DNA of 64,000 nt, from NCBI RefSeq assembly GCF_024721975.1, contig NZ_JANQBB010000008.1, positions 62,001 through 126,000 of the forward strand. The letters run 5' to 3'. The position numbers were made by a program, and so were the translations under genes. Positions 46,337 through 54,306 of this stretch are shown here, piece by piece. The notes under the pieces were generated by a model. The model ran no database searches, was not told the origin of the DNA, and saw only the letters and a list, made by a program, of their open reading frames with translations. The stretch's first letter is position 1. Every line of letters begins with the position of its first letter. This DNA is from Paenibacillus endoradicis (GTDB taxonomy: Bacteria > Bacillota > Bacilli > Paenibacillales > Paenibacillaceae).

Positions 46337-48658
46337 ATGAAGTTTACTGATGGAAATTGGATGATCCGTGAACAGTATGAGGTGAAAAGTGCAGTAGAAC
46401 CATATGATCATTTTATAGAAAATAATGAGCTAACTGTGCACGCATCTCCACGTCCAATACTCATTCGATCCAATATATTGAATACGCCGTTGTTAACCGT
46501 TCAGTTTCATTCGCCAAGACCTGGAATTATCGGTGTAAAGTTAGTTCATTTTGATGGCATAGAACCACGTGGACCGCACTATGTTTTGACTCCAGAGACG
46601 GGCGATTATGTGCATATCGAAGAAACGGACAATGAAATAATATTTACTAGTGGTTCGTTACGTGCTCATGTGCTAAAAGGGGAAGAGTGGAATATTTCAT
46701 TCTATCGAGGAGAGAAGCGACTGACGGGTAGCCGAGTGAGGTCGATGGCCTACATCATAGAAGGTAACACAAAGACATATATGCGGGAAGAATTAGACTT
46801 AGGCGTAGGTGAGTTAGTTTACGGATTAGGTGAGCGATTTACTTCTTTTGTGAAAAATGGTCAAGTGGTTGATATGTGGAACAAAGACGGTGGAACAAGC
46901 TCGGAGCAAGCGTACAAAAATGTTCCATTCTATATAAGTAATGAAGGCTATGGTGTATTTGTTAACCATCCAGAACTTGTTTCCTTTGAAGTTGCCTCGG
47001 AAAAAGTGAAAAAAGTGCAGTTTGCAGTAGAAGGAGAATCGTTGGAATACTTTGTTATCGATGGTCCGGATATGAAGGATGTATTAGTGAAATATACAGA
47101 CTTAACCGGCAAACCGGCATTGCCTCCAGCGTGGTCTTTTGGTTTATGGCTGACAACGTCGTTTACGACTAGTTATGATGAAGAAACAGTTAATACATTT
47201 ATTGATGGGATGGCTGAAAGAAATTTACCGCTCAGTGTCTTTCACTTCGACTGTTTTTGGATGAGCGGTTTTCATTGGACAGATTTTACTTGGGATAAAC
47301 AAACGTTTCCAGATCCAGTAGGGATGCTGCAACGCTTGAAAGCAAAAGGGATGAAAATCAGCGTATGGATTAATCCTTATATTGCCCAGCGCTCTAAACT
47401 GTTTGCTGAAGGAAAGAAACATGGTTATTTGCTCAAAAAACCTGATGGTAATGTGTGGCAGACGGATATGTGGCAAGCAGGAATGGGAATTGTCGATTTT
47501 ACCAATCCAGCCGCTTGTGAATGGTTCGCCCAATATTTACGTGATTTGATTGATCAAGGCGTCGATAGTTTTAAGACTGATTTCGGTGAACGAATTCCAA
47601 CCGAGGTTGTGTACTATGATGGTTCAGATCCACAAAAAATGCATAATTACTATGCGTATTTGTACAATAAAGTTGTCTTTGAAGTATTGGAAGAAAAATT
47701 AGGTAAAGGTGAAGCGGTAGTATTCGCTCGTTCCGCAACGGCTGGTGGTCAGCAGTTCCCTGTCCATTGGGGTGGAGATTGTAATTCCGATTATGAATCG
47801 ATGGCAGAAAGTTTACGTGGCGGTTTGTCATTAGGATTATCTGGATTTGCCTATTGGAGCCATGATATTGGTGGTTTTGAAAATAAGCCGCAAGCCGATG
47901 TGTTTAAACGTTGGTTGGCATTTGGTTTGCTTTCTAGTCATAGTCGTCTTCATGGAAGCAAATCGTATCGAGTGCCATGGGTATACGACGAAGAAGCGGT
48001 AGATGTTACTCGTTATTTCACTAATTTAAAATGTAAACTGATGCCTTATTTATATAAATCGGCAACACAGGCGCATGAACAAGGTATTCCTATGATGCGT
48101 GCGATGGTGTTAGAATTCCCTAATGATCCTGCAGTAGAGTATATTGATCGACAATATATGTTGGGAGATCATTTGTTAGTAGCTCCAGTCTTAAGCGCAG
48201 ATGATGTTGTAAAATATTATTTGCCGGCAGGGAAGTGGACTCATTTCATAAGTGGTGAAGTGATAGAGGGTGGAAAGTGGTTAAAGGGAGAATATGATTT
48301 CTTCAGTTTACCTCTATATGTTCGTCCGAATACGATCGTCGTACATGGAGCGAATGATACTCGTCCAGATTATGACTATGCTCTTGATGCGACGATAGCT
48401 ATTTATCAGTTAGAAGATGGAAAGCGCACCGCTACTACTATTAATAATGCGAGTGGACAAGTAGAAGTGAGCGTGCAAGCGGCGAGAGAACAGGATAAAA
48501 TAACGATAGACGTTGCAGGCAGTGGTAAGCCATTCTCTATTCGAGTTTATGATGATAAACAAGTAACAGCAATCGATGGAGGAATTGGAGAAATCATCGA
48601 CGGGATAGTTAAAATTCCAGCTGGTAAGGAACAAATAACGTTAACGCTACAATTATAA
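46337..48658 (+). CDS. yicI: Alpha-xylosidase, GH31 family (YicI type)
   Basis: A 773-residue cytoplasmic enzyme that removes alpha-1,6-linked xylose, as in isoprimeverose and xyloglucan oligosaccharides. The nucleophile is Asp415 (SFKTDFGERIPTE) and the acid/base is Asp481 (HWGGDCNSDYESM), in the same spacing as E. coli YicI (416/482). The N-terminus MKFTDGNWMI also matches YicI-like proteins. A beta-sandwich of ~240 residues precedes the barrel and two small beta domains follow. AAAGGTGG is upstream. It closes the carbohydrate operon, with a strong terminator behind it. Confidence 0.94.
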   Translation: MKFTDGNWMIREQYEVKSAVEPYDHFIENNELTVHASPRPILIRSNILNTPLLTVQFHSPRPGIIGVKLVHFDGIEPRGPHYVLTPETGDYVHIEETDNEIIFTSGSLRAHVLKGEEWNISFYRGEKRLTGSRVRSMAYIIEGNTKTYMREELDLGVGELVYGLGERFTSFVKNGQVVDMWNKDGGTSSEQAYKNVPFYISNEGYGVFVNHPELVSFEVASEKVKKVQFAVEGESLEYFVIDGPDMKDVLVKYTDLTGKPALPPAWSFGLWLTTSFTTSYDEETVNTFIDGMAERNLPLSVFHFDCFWMSGFHWTDFTWDKQTFPDPVGMLQRLKAKGMKISVWINPYIAQRSKLFAEGKKHGYLLKKPDGNVWQTDMWQAGMGIVDFTNPAACEWFAQYLRDLIDQGVDSFKTDFGERIPTEVVYYDGSDPQKMHNYYAYLYNKVVFEVLEEKLGKGEAVVFARSATAGGQQFPVHWGGDCNSDYESMAESLRGGLSLGLSGFAYWSHDIGGFENKPQADVFKRWLAFGLLSSHSRLHGSKSYRVPWVYDEEAVDVTRYFTNLKCKLMPYLYKSATQAHEQGIPMMRAMVLEFPNDPAVEYIDRQYMLGDHLLVAPVLSADDVVKYYLPAGKWTHFISGEVIEGGKWLKGEYDFFSLPLYVRPNTIVVHGANDTRPDYDYALDATIAIYQLEDGKRTATTINNASGQVEVSVQAAREQDKITIDVAGSGKPFSIRVYDDKQVTAIDGGIGEIIDGIVKIPAGKEQITLTLQL

Positions 48659-48706
48659 ACTGCTCCATGTCTAGTTGATAGTATAAAATACAAAATAGTT
48701 AGATGA

Positions 48707-48748
48707 GAAACCTCAGCTCATTTGAACAGAGCTGAGGTTTTTTGCTAT
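48707..48748 (+). terminator. Terminator of the carbohydrate operon
   Basis: AACCTCAGCTC (48710-48720) with GAGCTGAGGTT (48730-48740), then TTTTT. Confidence 0.92.
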
Positions 48749-48991
48749 GCAGCCTCAAAGCTTGGAATTGACTTGCGCTCAAGCGGACATTACAACCCCA
48801 AAAGACGGAGCACTACTTACGTAAGGAGGAAACGCAAGTGTACAAGTTGGTACACGCGTACTTACAATGTTTTTGCAAGAAACATACATCGGAAGCTTAT
48901 ACTAAAGTTCCCAGGTTCGCTTCATATTCGATGCTGACTAAGCTACGTTAGCATAGACATTGGTATCTAATTCCGCTTTTTGAACTACATC
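48749..48991. other. Non-coding region with hairpins between convergent genes
   Basis: About 240 bases without a credible gene. It contains the hairpin GTGTAC-AAGTTG-GTACAC and, on the minus strand at 48912-48878, a piece that resembles the 60-bp repeat family (GAACTTTAGTATAAGCTTCC then GATG). GC content is a little higher than in neighbouring spacers. Confidence 0.4.
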
Positions 48992-49777
48992 TCAAAGAAG
49001 TGTTTCAGCTCCATCGATAAATACCTCACTCCCCGTCACATGGCTTGATCTTGAGGATGCTAGAAATAGTACTAGATCAGCAACTTGTTCAGGCTGGCCT
49101 GGGGAGTGTTCAAGTGGCTGGCTTCCTTGAGGGTATGTAACTGGAATTTCAATTTTACTCACTTCTGGTTGGCGGAAGGTGTTTTCTCCAATATTCGTTG
49201 CAATAGCTCCAGGGCAGATGACATTTACTCTAATTTTGTAGCGAGCAAGTTCTAGTGCTGCCATCTTTGCGAAGGCAACTTGACCAGCTTTGGAGCTACT
49301 ATAAGCAGACATACCGAAGCTTGAAAATTTGCGACTACCATTAATTGAACTTGTAACGATGATGCTACCACCATTAGTTTTCATATGAGGGATGGCATAT
49401 TTTACGGTTAGAAAGGTACTTTTAAGATTGGTAGTTAATGTTTCATCCCATTGCTTTGGCGTAATATCTTCAATAGGGGCTACAGTACCGTTAATTCCCG
49501 CATTTGCAAAAATAATATCTAGCTGACCAAATTTCTCTACTGCTTGATTCACTGCCTTCTCCACACGTTCTGGATTAGCAACATCGGTATCGATGAATAA
49601 GCAAGTACCTCCAGATTGTTCAATATGTTGGACGGTTTTTTCTGAACGCTCATTATTCAAATCAACTAATACAATTTTTGCCCCTTCTTGTGCCATCAGT
49701 AGCGCTGTTGCATGTCCGATACCGGAAGCAGCACCAGTAATTAATGCGACTTTTCCTTTAAGTTGTTGCTGATTCAT
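48992..49777 (-). CDS. SDR-family oxidoreductase
   Basis: A 261-residue classical short-chain dehydrogenase. The cofactor motif is TGAASGIGHATALL with an Asp at the end of strand beta2 (VLVDLN), indicating NAD. NAG is in IFANAGINGT, the catalytic Ser is in IIVTSSINGS, and Tyr-Lys is in YSSSKAGQVAFAK. The substrate (an alcohol or keto group in a sugar, acid or lipid) is unknown. CAGGAGG lies 8 bp before the ATG. It stands alone on the minus strand. Confidence 0.92.
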   Translation of the reverse strand: MNQQQLKGKVALITGAASGIGHATALLMAQEGAKIVLVDLNNERSEKTVQHIEQSGGTCLFIDTDVANPERVEKAVNQAVEKFGQLDIIFANAGINGTVAPIEDITPKQWDETLTTNLKSTFLTVKYAIPHMKTNGGSIIVTSSINGSRKFSSFGMSAYSSSKAGQVAFAKMAALELARYKIRVNVICPGAIATNIGENTFRQPEVSKIEIPVTYPQGSQPLEHSPGQPEQVADLVLFLASSRSSHVTGSEVFIDGAETLL

Positions 49778-50004
49778 TGTGTATACCTCCTGAACTATTT
49801 ATGGTTGCTATTAGACAAAAGTATTTGCGATCATGATGTATTGTTTTACAAGCATTTCTATTAAGATGACCAATTACGAGAGAAATACCCATAAATAGTA
49901 TCAGTCTAAACAATAAATTAATAATGACTAAATAGAGAGACCTCTAAAATACTAATAAGTTGACATTTATAATTTGAATATGTAATATACATTAAAATTG
50001 AATA

Positions 50005-50246
50005 ATTAAAAGTCAGTGATAAAGAGAGTAATTCATTGGAACTGGATAGCGAATTAGGGATAGTGAAAGCCTAATACACGACCAATGGATGAACCGCACT
50101 TTTGAGATATTTCTTGAACAATGAGTAGAGAAAATCGGGGAGACACCTCGTTAACAACGGAAAGCGGTCACTTATAAGTGGCAACTAGAGTGGTACCACG
50201 GGAAATTATGCTCTCGTCTCTTATTTAGAGACGGGAGCTTTTTTAT
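50005..50246 (+). promoter_or_regulatory. T-box riboswitch leader of argS
   Basis: Stem I contains an AGTA/GAA loop-E pair, placing the specifier codon as CGC (Arg) at 50095-50097. The T-box sequence AGAGTGGTACCACGG is at 50187-50201. A terminator stem GCTCTCGTCTC (50210-50220) pairs with GAGACGGGAGC (50228-50238), followed by TTTTTT. When tRNA-Arg lacks its amino acid, it stabilises the antiterminator and argS is transcribed. Confidence 0.9.
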
Positions 50247-50264
50247 TTGAGAGGAGAAAAGAAG

Positions 50265-51944
50265 ATGATCTATGAACAATTGGCATCTCTTATTGCCCAA
50301 GCATTAAACGATGAATTATCGAATGAAGAGGTTGAAACATTACTAGAAAAACCAAAAAATTCGGAGATGGGGGATATAGCATTTCCGTGTTTTACATTAG
50401 CGAAAAAGCTAAGAAAAGCACCTCAACGCATTGCATCAGAATTAGCAGAGAAGCTACAAGCAGAAGAGATTCAAGAAATAAATGTAGTAGGTGGGTATGT
50501 AAATATATTTCTCAATCAAGAGAAACTTACGAATCATGTATTACATGCCATCATGAACAATAAGGATCAATATGGCTCAAGTCCATCAAGAAAAGAAAAT
50601 GTAGTCATTGACTACTCTTCACCTAATATTGCTAAACCGTTCTCAATGGGACACTTAAGATCAACAGTAATTGGGCATGCGCTCGCTAATATTGCTGAAA
50701 AAAGTGGATACACGGCAGTTAGAATTAATCATCTAGGAGATTGGGGTACACAATTCGGCAAATTAATCGTTGCTTATCGACTGTGGGGAAATAAAGAGGC
50801 TATAGAAGCGTCCCCAATTCAAGAACTGTTGAAGATTTATGTGAAGTTTCATGATATGGCTGAAACGGATGAATCGTTGAATGAGCAAGCACGTGCTGCC
50901 TTTAAATCACTAGAAGACGGTGAAAGTGAAGCACTTGCCCTGTGGAAATGGTTCCGTGACGCTTCACTAACTGAATTTGAGACCATCTATCAAATATTAG
51001 GGATAACGTTTGATTCCTATACTGGTGAAGCATTCTACAATGATAAAATGAAACCGATTGTCGCAGAGTTACAGGAGAAAAACCTGCTTACATTATCAGA
51101 TGGTGCATATGTAGTGGAAATGGATGATCAAATGCCGCCATGTCTAATTACGAAGACGGATGGAGCGACATTGTATGCTACGCGTGATTTAGCAGCAGCT
51201 GTCTATCGTCATAATGAATATAACGCAGTGAAAACATTTTATGTAGTAGGTAATGAGCAGTCGCTTCACTTTAAGCAATTGTTTAATGTTCTTAACAAGA
51301 TGGGATATGAGTGGGCGAATGAGTTACAGCATGTTCCATTTGGTATGATGCTGAAAGATGGCAAGAAAATGTCTACACGAAAAGGAAAGGTTGTTTTGCT
51401 AGCTGATGTATTAGCAGAAGCGGTCGATACGGCAATGCTGAACATCGAAGCGAAAAATCCAAATTTAGAGCAGAAGGCATTAGTTGCGAAGCAAGTTGGA
51501 GTTGGAGCAGTTATTTTTAATGATCTAAAAAATGATAGAATGAACGATATTGAGTTCTCTCTTGAACAAATGATGAATTTTGAAGGGGAGACAGGTCCAT
51601 ACGTGCAATATACATATGCTCGTATTTCATCAATTCTTGAAAAGGGGAACTATAAAGATCAATCCTTAGACTTTACAGCTTTAGGGGAATACGCTTGGCC
51701 AATTATAGTTATGTTAGAACAATTTCCGTTGACGGTACAAAAGGCTTTTCTATTAGCAGACCCATCACAAATCGCAAAATTCAGTTTACACTTAGCTAGA
51801 GCATTCAATAAATATTACGCTCATACAAAAGTGTTAAATGATGATGAATATCAGCAAATGAAGTTAGCATTCGTTCATTGTGTAGCAATAATTCTGAAAG
51901 AATCATTAAGAATGCTTGGAATTTCAGCTCCAAATAAGATGTAA
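50265..51944 (+). CDS. argS: Arginyl-tRNA synthetase
   Basis: A 559-residue class I synthetase. The N-terminal Add-1 domain for tRNA D-loop contact precedes the HIGH-equivalent SMGHLRSTVIG. KMSTRKG provides the KMSKS loop. The C-terminal anticodon-binding DALR domain is present (YTYARISSIL). The ATG at 50265 has GAGGAG 7 bp upstream; an in-frame TTG earlier would fall in the terminator stem. It is controlled by the T-box in front. Confidence 0.97.
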   Translation: MIYEQLASLIAQALNDELSNEEVETLLEKPKNSEMGDIAFPCFTLAKKLRKAPQRIASELAEKLQAEEIQEINVVGGYVNIFLNQEKLTNHVLHAIMNNKDQYGSSPSRKENVVIDYSSPNIAKPFSMGHLRSTVIGHALANIAEKSGYTAVRINHLGDWGTQFGKLIVAYRLWGNKEAIEASPIQELLKIYVKFHDMAETDESLNEQARAAFKSLEDGESEALALWKWFRDASLTEFETIYQILGITFDSYTGEAFYNDKMKPIVAELQEKNLLTLSDGAYVVEMDDQMPPCLITKTDGATLYATRDLAAAVYRHNEYNAVKTFYVVGNEQSLHFKQLFNVLNKMGYEWANELQHVPFGMMLKDGKKMSTRKGKVVLLADVLAEAVDTAMLNIEAKNPNLEQKALVAKQVGVGAVIFNDLKNDRMNDIEFSLEQMMNFEGETGPYVQYTYARISSILEKGNYKDQSLDFTALGEYAWPIIVMLEQFPLTVQKAFLLADPSQIAKFSLHLARAFNKYYAHTKVLNDDEYQQMKLAFVHCVAIILKESLRMLGISAPNKM

Positions 51945-51961
51945 TAACAACACGAATAATT

Positions 51962-52003
51962 TCAGGAGATGCTGCTTGTTATCGCGGTATCTCCTTTTTT
52001 TAT
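51962..52003 (+). terminator. Terminator of argS
   Basis: AGGAGAT with ATCTCCT and TTTTTTT after it; a rather long loop. Confidence 0.8.
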
Positions 52004-52034
52004 GTGGCTTGATAGGTTTTGGATGCAGCAAGAG

Positions 52035-52691
52035 TTAAAGATATTTACTAGCTTCTCGGATACTTAACGGTGCAAGTTGCTCTCGATACTTCTCAATGAA
52101 ATCACTTACCCATTGAGGGTTAGTTTTACTATAATCACGTAAGCTCCAGCCAATTGCTTTATTGATAAAAAATTCAGTTTGTCCAAGATTATTTGTAAGA
52201 ATCATATTTAGTAAGTCGGTGTTTGTCTTTTCCTTGCGTGAAAGCTGGTGATCGATAGCGATTCTTCTAAGCCAAATGTTTTCGTCGGTACTCCATGTAA
52301 TCATTAACTGTTCTACCTCAGTATTAGCAAGTGCAATATATCCGACTAACCCATCAATTCCGTCGACAGTATCCCACCATGACTTTGATATTGCTAGTCT
52401 CTTCAAATGGGGAATATCTGTAGCAGTAAGATATTTCTTCATAAGCATTAGATAATCAAGTGCTACATATTGATACTCTCTAAACGGACGATCCCAACAT
52501 TCATTAATGAAATTCCAATCGATCTGTTTTTCTTTCTTTGCTTGTTGGAAATATGGTTTATGTAATGCTTTTCGCATCGGAGTTGGAATTCCTAGAAAAG
52601 CGAATTGATCTCGCATGTATGCACTCATTTTTACAGCTTGCTCAGCATTCCCACTATTTTCTATGTCTATTATTAAATTTGTAAAATTCAT
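52035..52691 (-). CDS. DNA alkylation repair protein (AlkD-like HEAT-repeat)
   Basis: A 218-residue all-helical protein of the AlkD/AlkC superfamily. These HEAT-like repeat glycosylases remove positively charged alkylated bases. It shows GIPTPMRKALHKPYFQQAKK, a central WWDTVDGI, then WLRRIAIDHQL and FFINKAIGWSLRDYSKTNPQWV, as in AlkD. GGAG is 8 bp upstream. It is divergent from adaA-adaB, another alkylation-repair unit, with 115 bp between the start codons. Confidence 0.9.
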   Translation of the reverse strand: MNFTNLIIDIENSGNAEQAVKMSAYMRDQFAFLGIPTPMRKALHKPYFQQAKKEKQIDWNFINECWDRPFREYQYVALDYLMLMKKYLTATDIPHLKRLAISKSWWDTVDGIDGLVGYIALANTEVEQLMITWSTDENIWLRRIAIDHQLSRKEKTNTDLLNMILTNNLGQTEFFINKAIGWSLRDYSKTNPQWVSDFIEKYREQLAPLSIREASKYL

Positions 52692-52806
52692 CGTTTGCTC
52701 TCCTTTAATCTATATATTTTAAATAATTTCGAATTGTTGCGATTACAACGTTAAATAGGATCACTTATGTTGAATTAAGCTATAATGAAATTGAGGTGAG
52801 CAATTG

Positions 52807-53391
52807 ATGGTAGTTACAAGCGTATCGGATGAGCAATGGCAAGCAATTATAAATAACGATTTGTCTTATGACACACAGTTTTGGTACGGTGTACATTCTA
52901 CCAAAATTGTATGCAGACCTTCTTGCCGTTCGAGAACGCCTCGACGTGATGGGATTACAATATATGATAATATTCAATTGGCACTCGCGCAAGGTTATAG
53001 ATCTTGTAAGAGATGCAAGCCAGAAGGTATAACTGTACCACAGCAACAGTGGATAGACAGCGTGCAACTATGGATTGACGAGCATTTGCATGAACAATTA
53101 ACGCTCAGTAAGATCGCCACACATAATCATAGCAGTCCTTATCATTTACAACGTGTCTTCAAACAACAATTAGGCATTAGTCCTAACGGTTATATTCAGC
53201 AGCAAAGAATGAAAGAAGCTGCACAATTACTTGTAACAACTAAGCTATCCGTTACAGCAATTGGTGAACAAGTTGGTATGGAAAATGCTACTTATTTCAA
53301 TACATTATTCACGAAAATTATGGGGATTAGCCCATTACAATATCGGAAAAACCAGTGTGGAAAAATACAAAATGATGGGAAAAGAATATGA
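52807..53391 (+). CDS. adaA: AdaA: methylphosphotriester-DNA methyltransferase / transcription activator
   Basis: A 194-residue protein. The N-terminal Ada zinc domain has Cys36, Cys40 (VCRPSCRSRTPRR), Cys67 and Cys70 (SCKRCKPEG); Cys36 takes the methyl group from damaged DNA and switches the protein to an activator. The C-terminal AraC domain follows (LTLSKIATHNHSSPYHLQRVFKQQLG and a second helix-turn-helix). The ATG at 52807 has GAGGTG 8 bp upstream. It overlaps adaB by 4 bp. Confidence 0.94.
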   Translation: MVVTSVSDEQWQAIINNDLSYDTQFWYGVHSTKIVCRPSCRSRTPRRDGITIYDNIQLALAQGYRSCKRCKPEGITVPQQQWIDSVQLWIDEHLHEQLTLSKIATHNHSSPYHLQRVFKQQLGISPNGYIQQQRMKEAAQLLVTTKLSVTAIGEQVGMENATYFNTLFTKIMGISPLQYRKNQCGKIQNDGKRI

Positions 53392-53909
53392 TGGGAAAAC
53401 ATATATATTGGTCGGATTTACACCAGAATGACAAGAGCTACCTTATGGCAGCAACAAAGCAAGGGCTTTGTTATTTTGGTTCACCTAATGGAGACTGGAA
53501 TGATCTCATTGCTTGGTGTAATAAATATATAAAACAATACGAGCTTATTGAGAGTACTGTAATATTAGCTCCTTATGTTGCGCAATTACAAAAGTACTGG
53601 GAGGGTGAAATTAGACAAATTTCGCTAACACTCGATATGCGTGGAACAGATTTTCAACAGCAAGTATGGAATGAACTACAACGTATTCCATATGGTGAGA
53701 CGGTTACCTATCAGCATATTGCCAATCAATTAGGTAAGCCAACAGCGGCAAGAGCAGTAGGTACTGCCATTGGAAAAAATCCAGTACTTATTGCAGTCCC
53801 TTGTCATCGAGTAATTGGTTCAAATGGTAAATTAACAGGTTTTCGTGGAGGGCTCAAGATGAAGCAGGAGCTATTAGAGTTGGAGCAAGCGTGCCGCTGT
53901 ACTGACTAA
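53388..53909 (+). CDS. adaB: AdaB: methylated-DNA-protein-cysteine methyltransferase
   Basis: A 173-residue O6-methylguanine-DNA methyltransferase. The acceptor is Cys139 in VPCHRVIGSNGKLTGFRGGL. The helix-turn-helix DNA-binding residues lie in PYGETVTYQHIANQLGKPTAARAVG. It overlaps adaA (ATG inside the adaA end), so both are made together after alkylation damage, as in the Bacillus ada operon. Confidence 0.94.
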   Translation: MMGKHIYWSDLHQNDKSYLMAATKQGLCYFGSPNGDWNDLIAWCNKYIKQYELIESTVILAPYVAQLQKYWEGEIRQISLTLDMRGTDFQQQVWNELQRIPYGETVTYQHIANQLGKPTAARAVGTAIGKNPVLIAVPCHRVIGSNGKLTGFRGGLKMKQELLELEQACRCTD

Positions 53910-54165
53910 TCGTGATGCATGGTGTGAACGCTGCGAAGACCAATTGCTGTTTCAATCGTGATGCATGGTGTGAACGCTACGAAGCCTAATTGCTGTTTCA
54001 ATCGCCGTTGTCCTCGGATTTATTGTAATGGTAATCGTAGTATAAATCCAAGGACAAAAACGACCGCTATCGCTTTTTACTAGCAATTAGTCTTCTACGC
54101 TTTGTATACGCTTGGGGAGAAGTAGTGCGAGCATTTGCATTGACGAGTTTAGAAAGTTCCATACG
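53908..54165. repeat. Structured foldback element after adaB
   Basis: Two exactly tandem 46-bp direct repeats, 53908-53953 and 53954-53999 (start AATCGTGATGCATGG, end TTGCTGTTTC), with three differences. The next part (GTTGTCCTCGGATTTAT, about 54008-54024) pairs with ATAAATCCAAGGACAA (54042-54057). Further out, AGCAATTAGTCTTCTACGCT (from 54082) pairs back onto the repeat (ACGCTACGAAGCCTAATTGCT with mismatches). The whole can form a long hairpin with arms of ~80 bases. No gene is seen in this ~390-bp stretch. Confidence 0.75.
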
Positions 54166-54245
54166 CCGCCACCCTGAACACCGGTAGTAAAGTCGATTGA
54201 ACAGCGTACTGTTCGTGCATCGATGGTAGAACATCATCTATAATG

Positions 54246-54304
54246 ATAAGCACATAAAAGAGAGGCTAATCCGTGTTGGACTAGCCCCCTTTTATGTGCT
54301 TAAT
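54246..54304. terminator. Terminator of the class II aldolase gene (bidirectional)
   Basis: AAGCACATAAAAG with CTTTTATGTGCTT plus AGGCTAA/TTAGCC inside; T/A tracts on both sides. Confidence 0.85.
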
Positions 54305-54306
54305 TA

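Noticed and set aside
48722..48937. 71-codon frame after the GH31 terminator
   Set aside because: It starts inside the terminator hairpin, has odd composition and no ribosome binding site.
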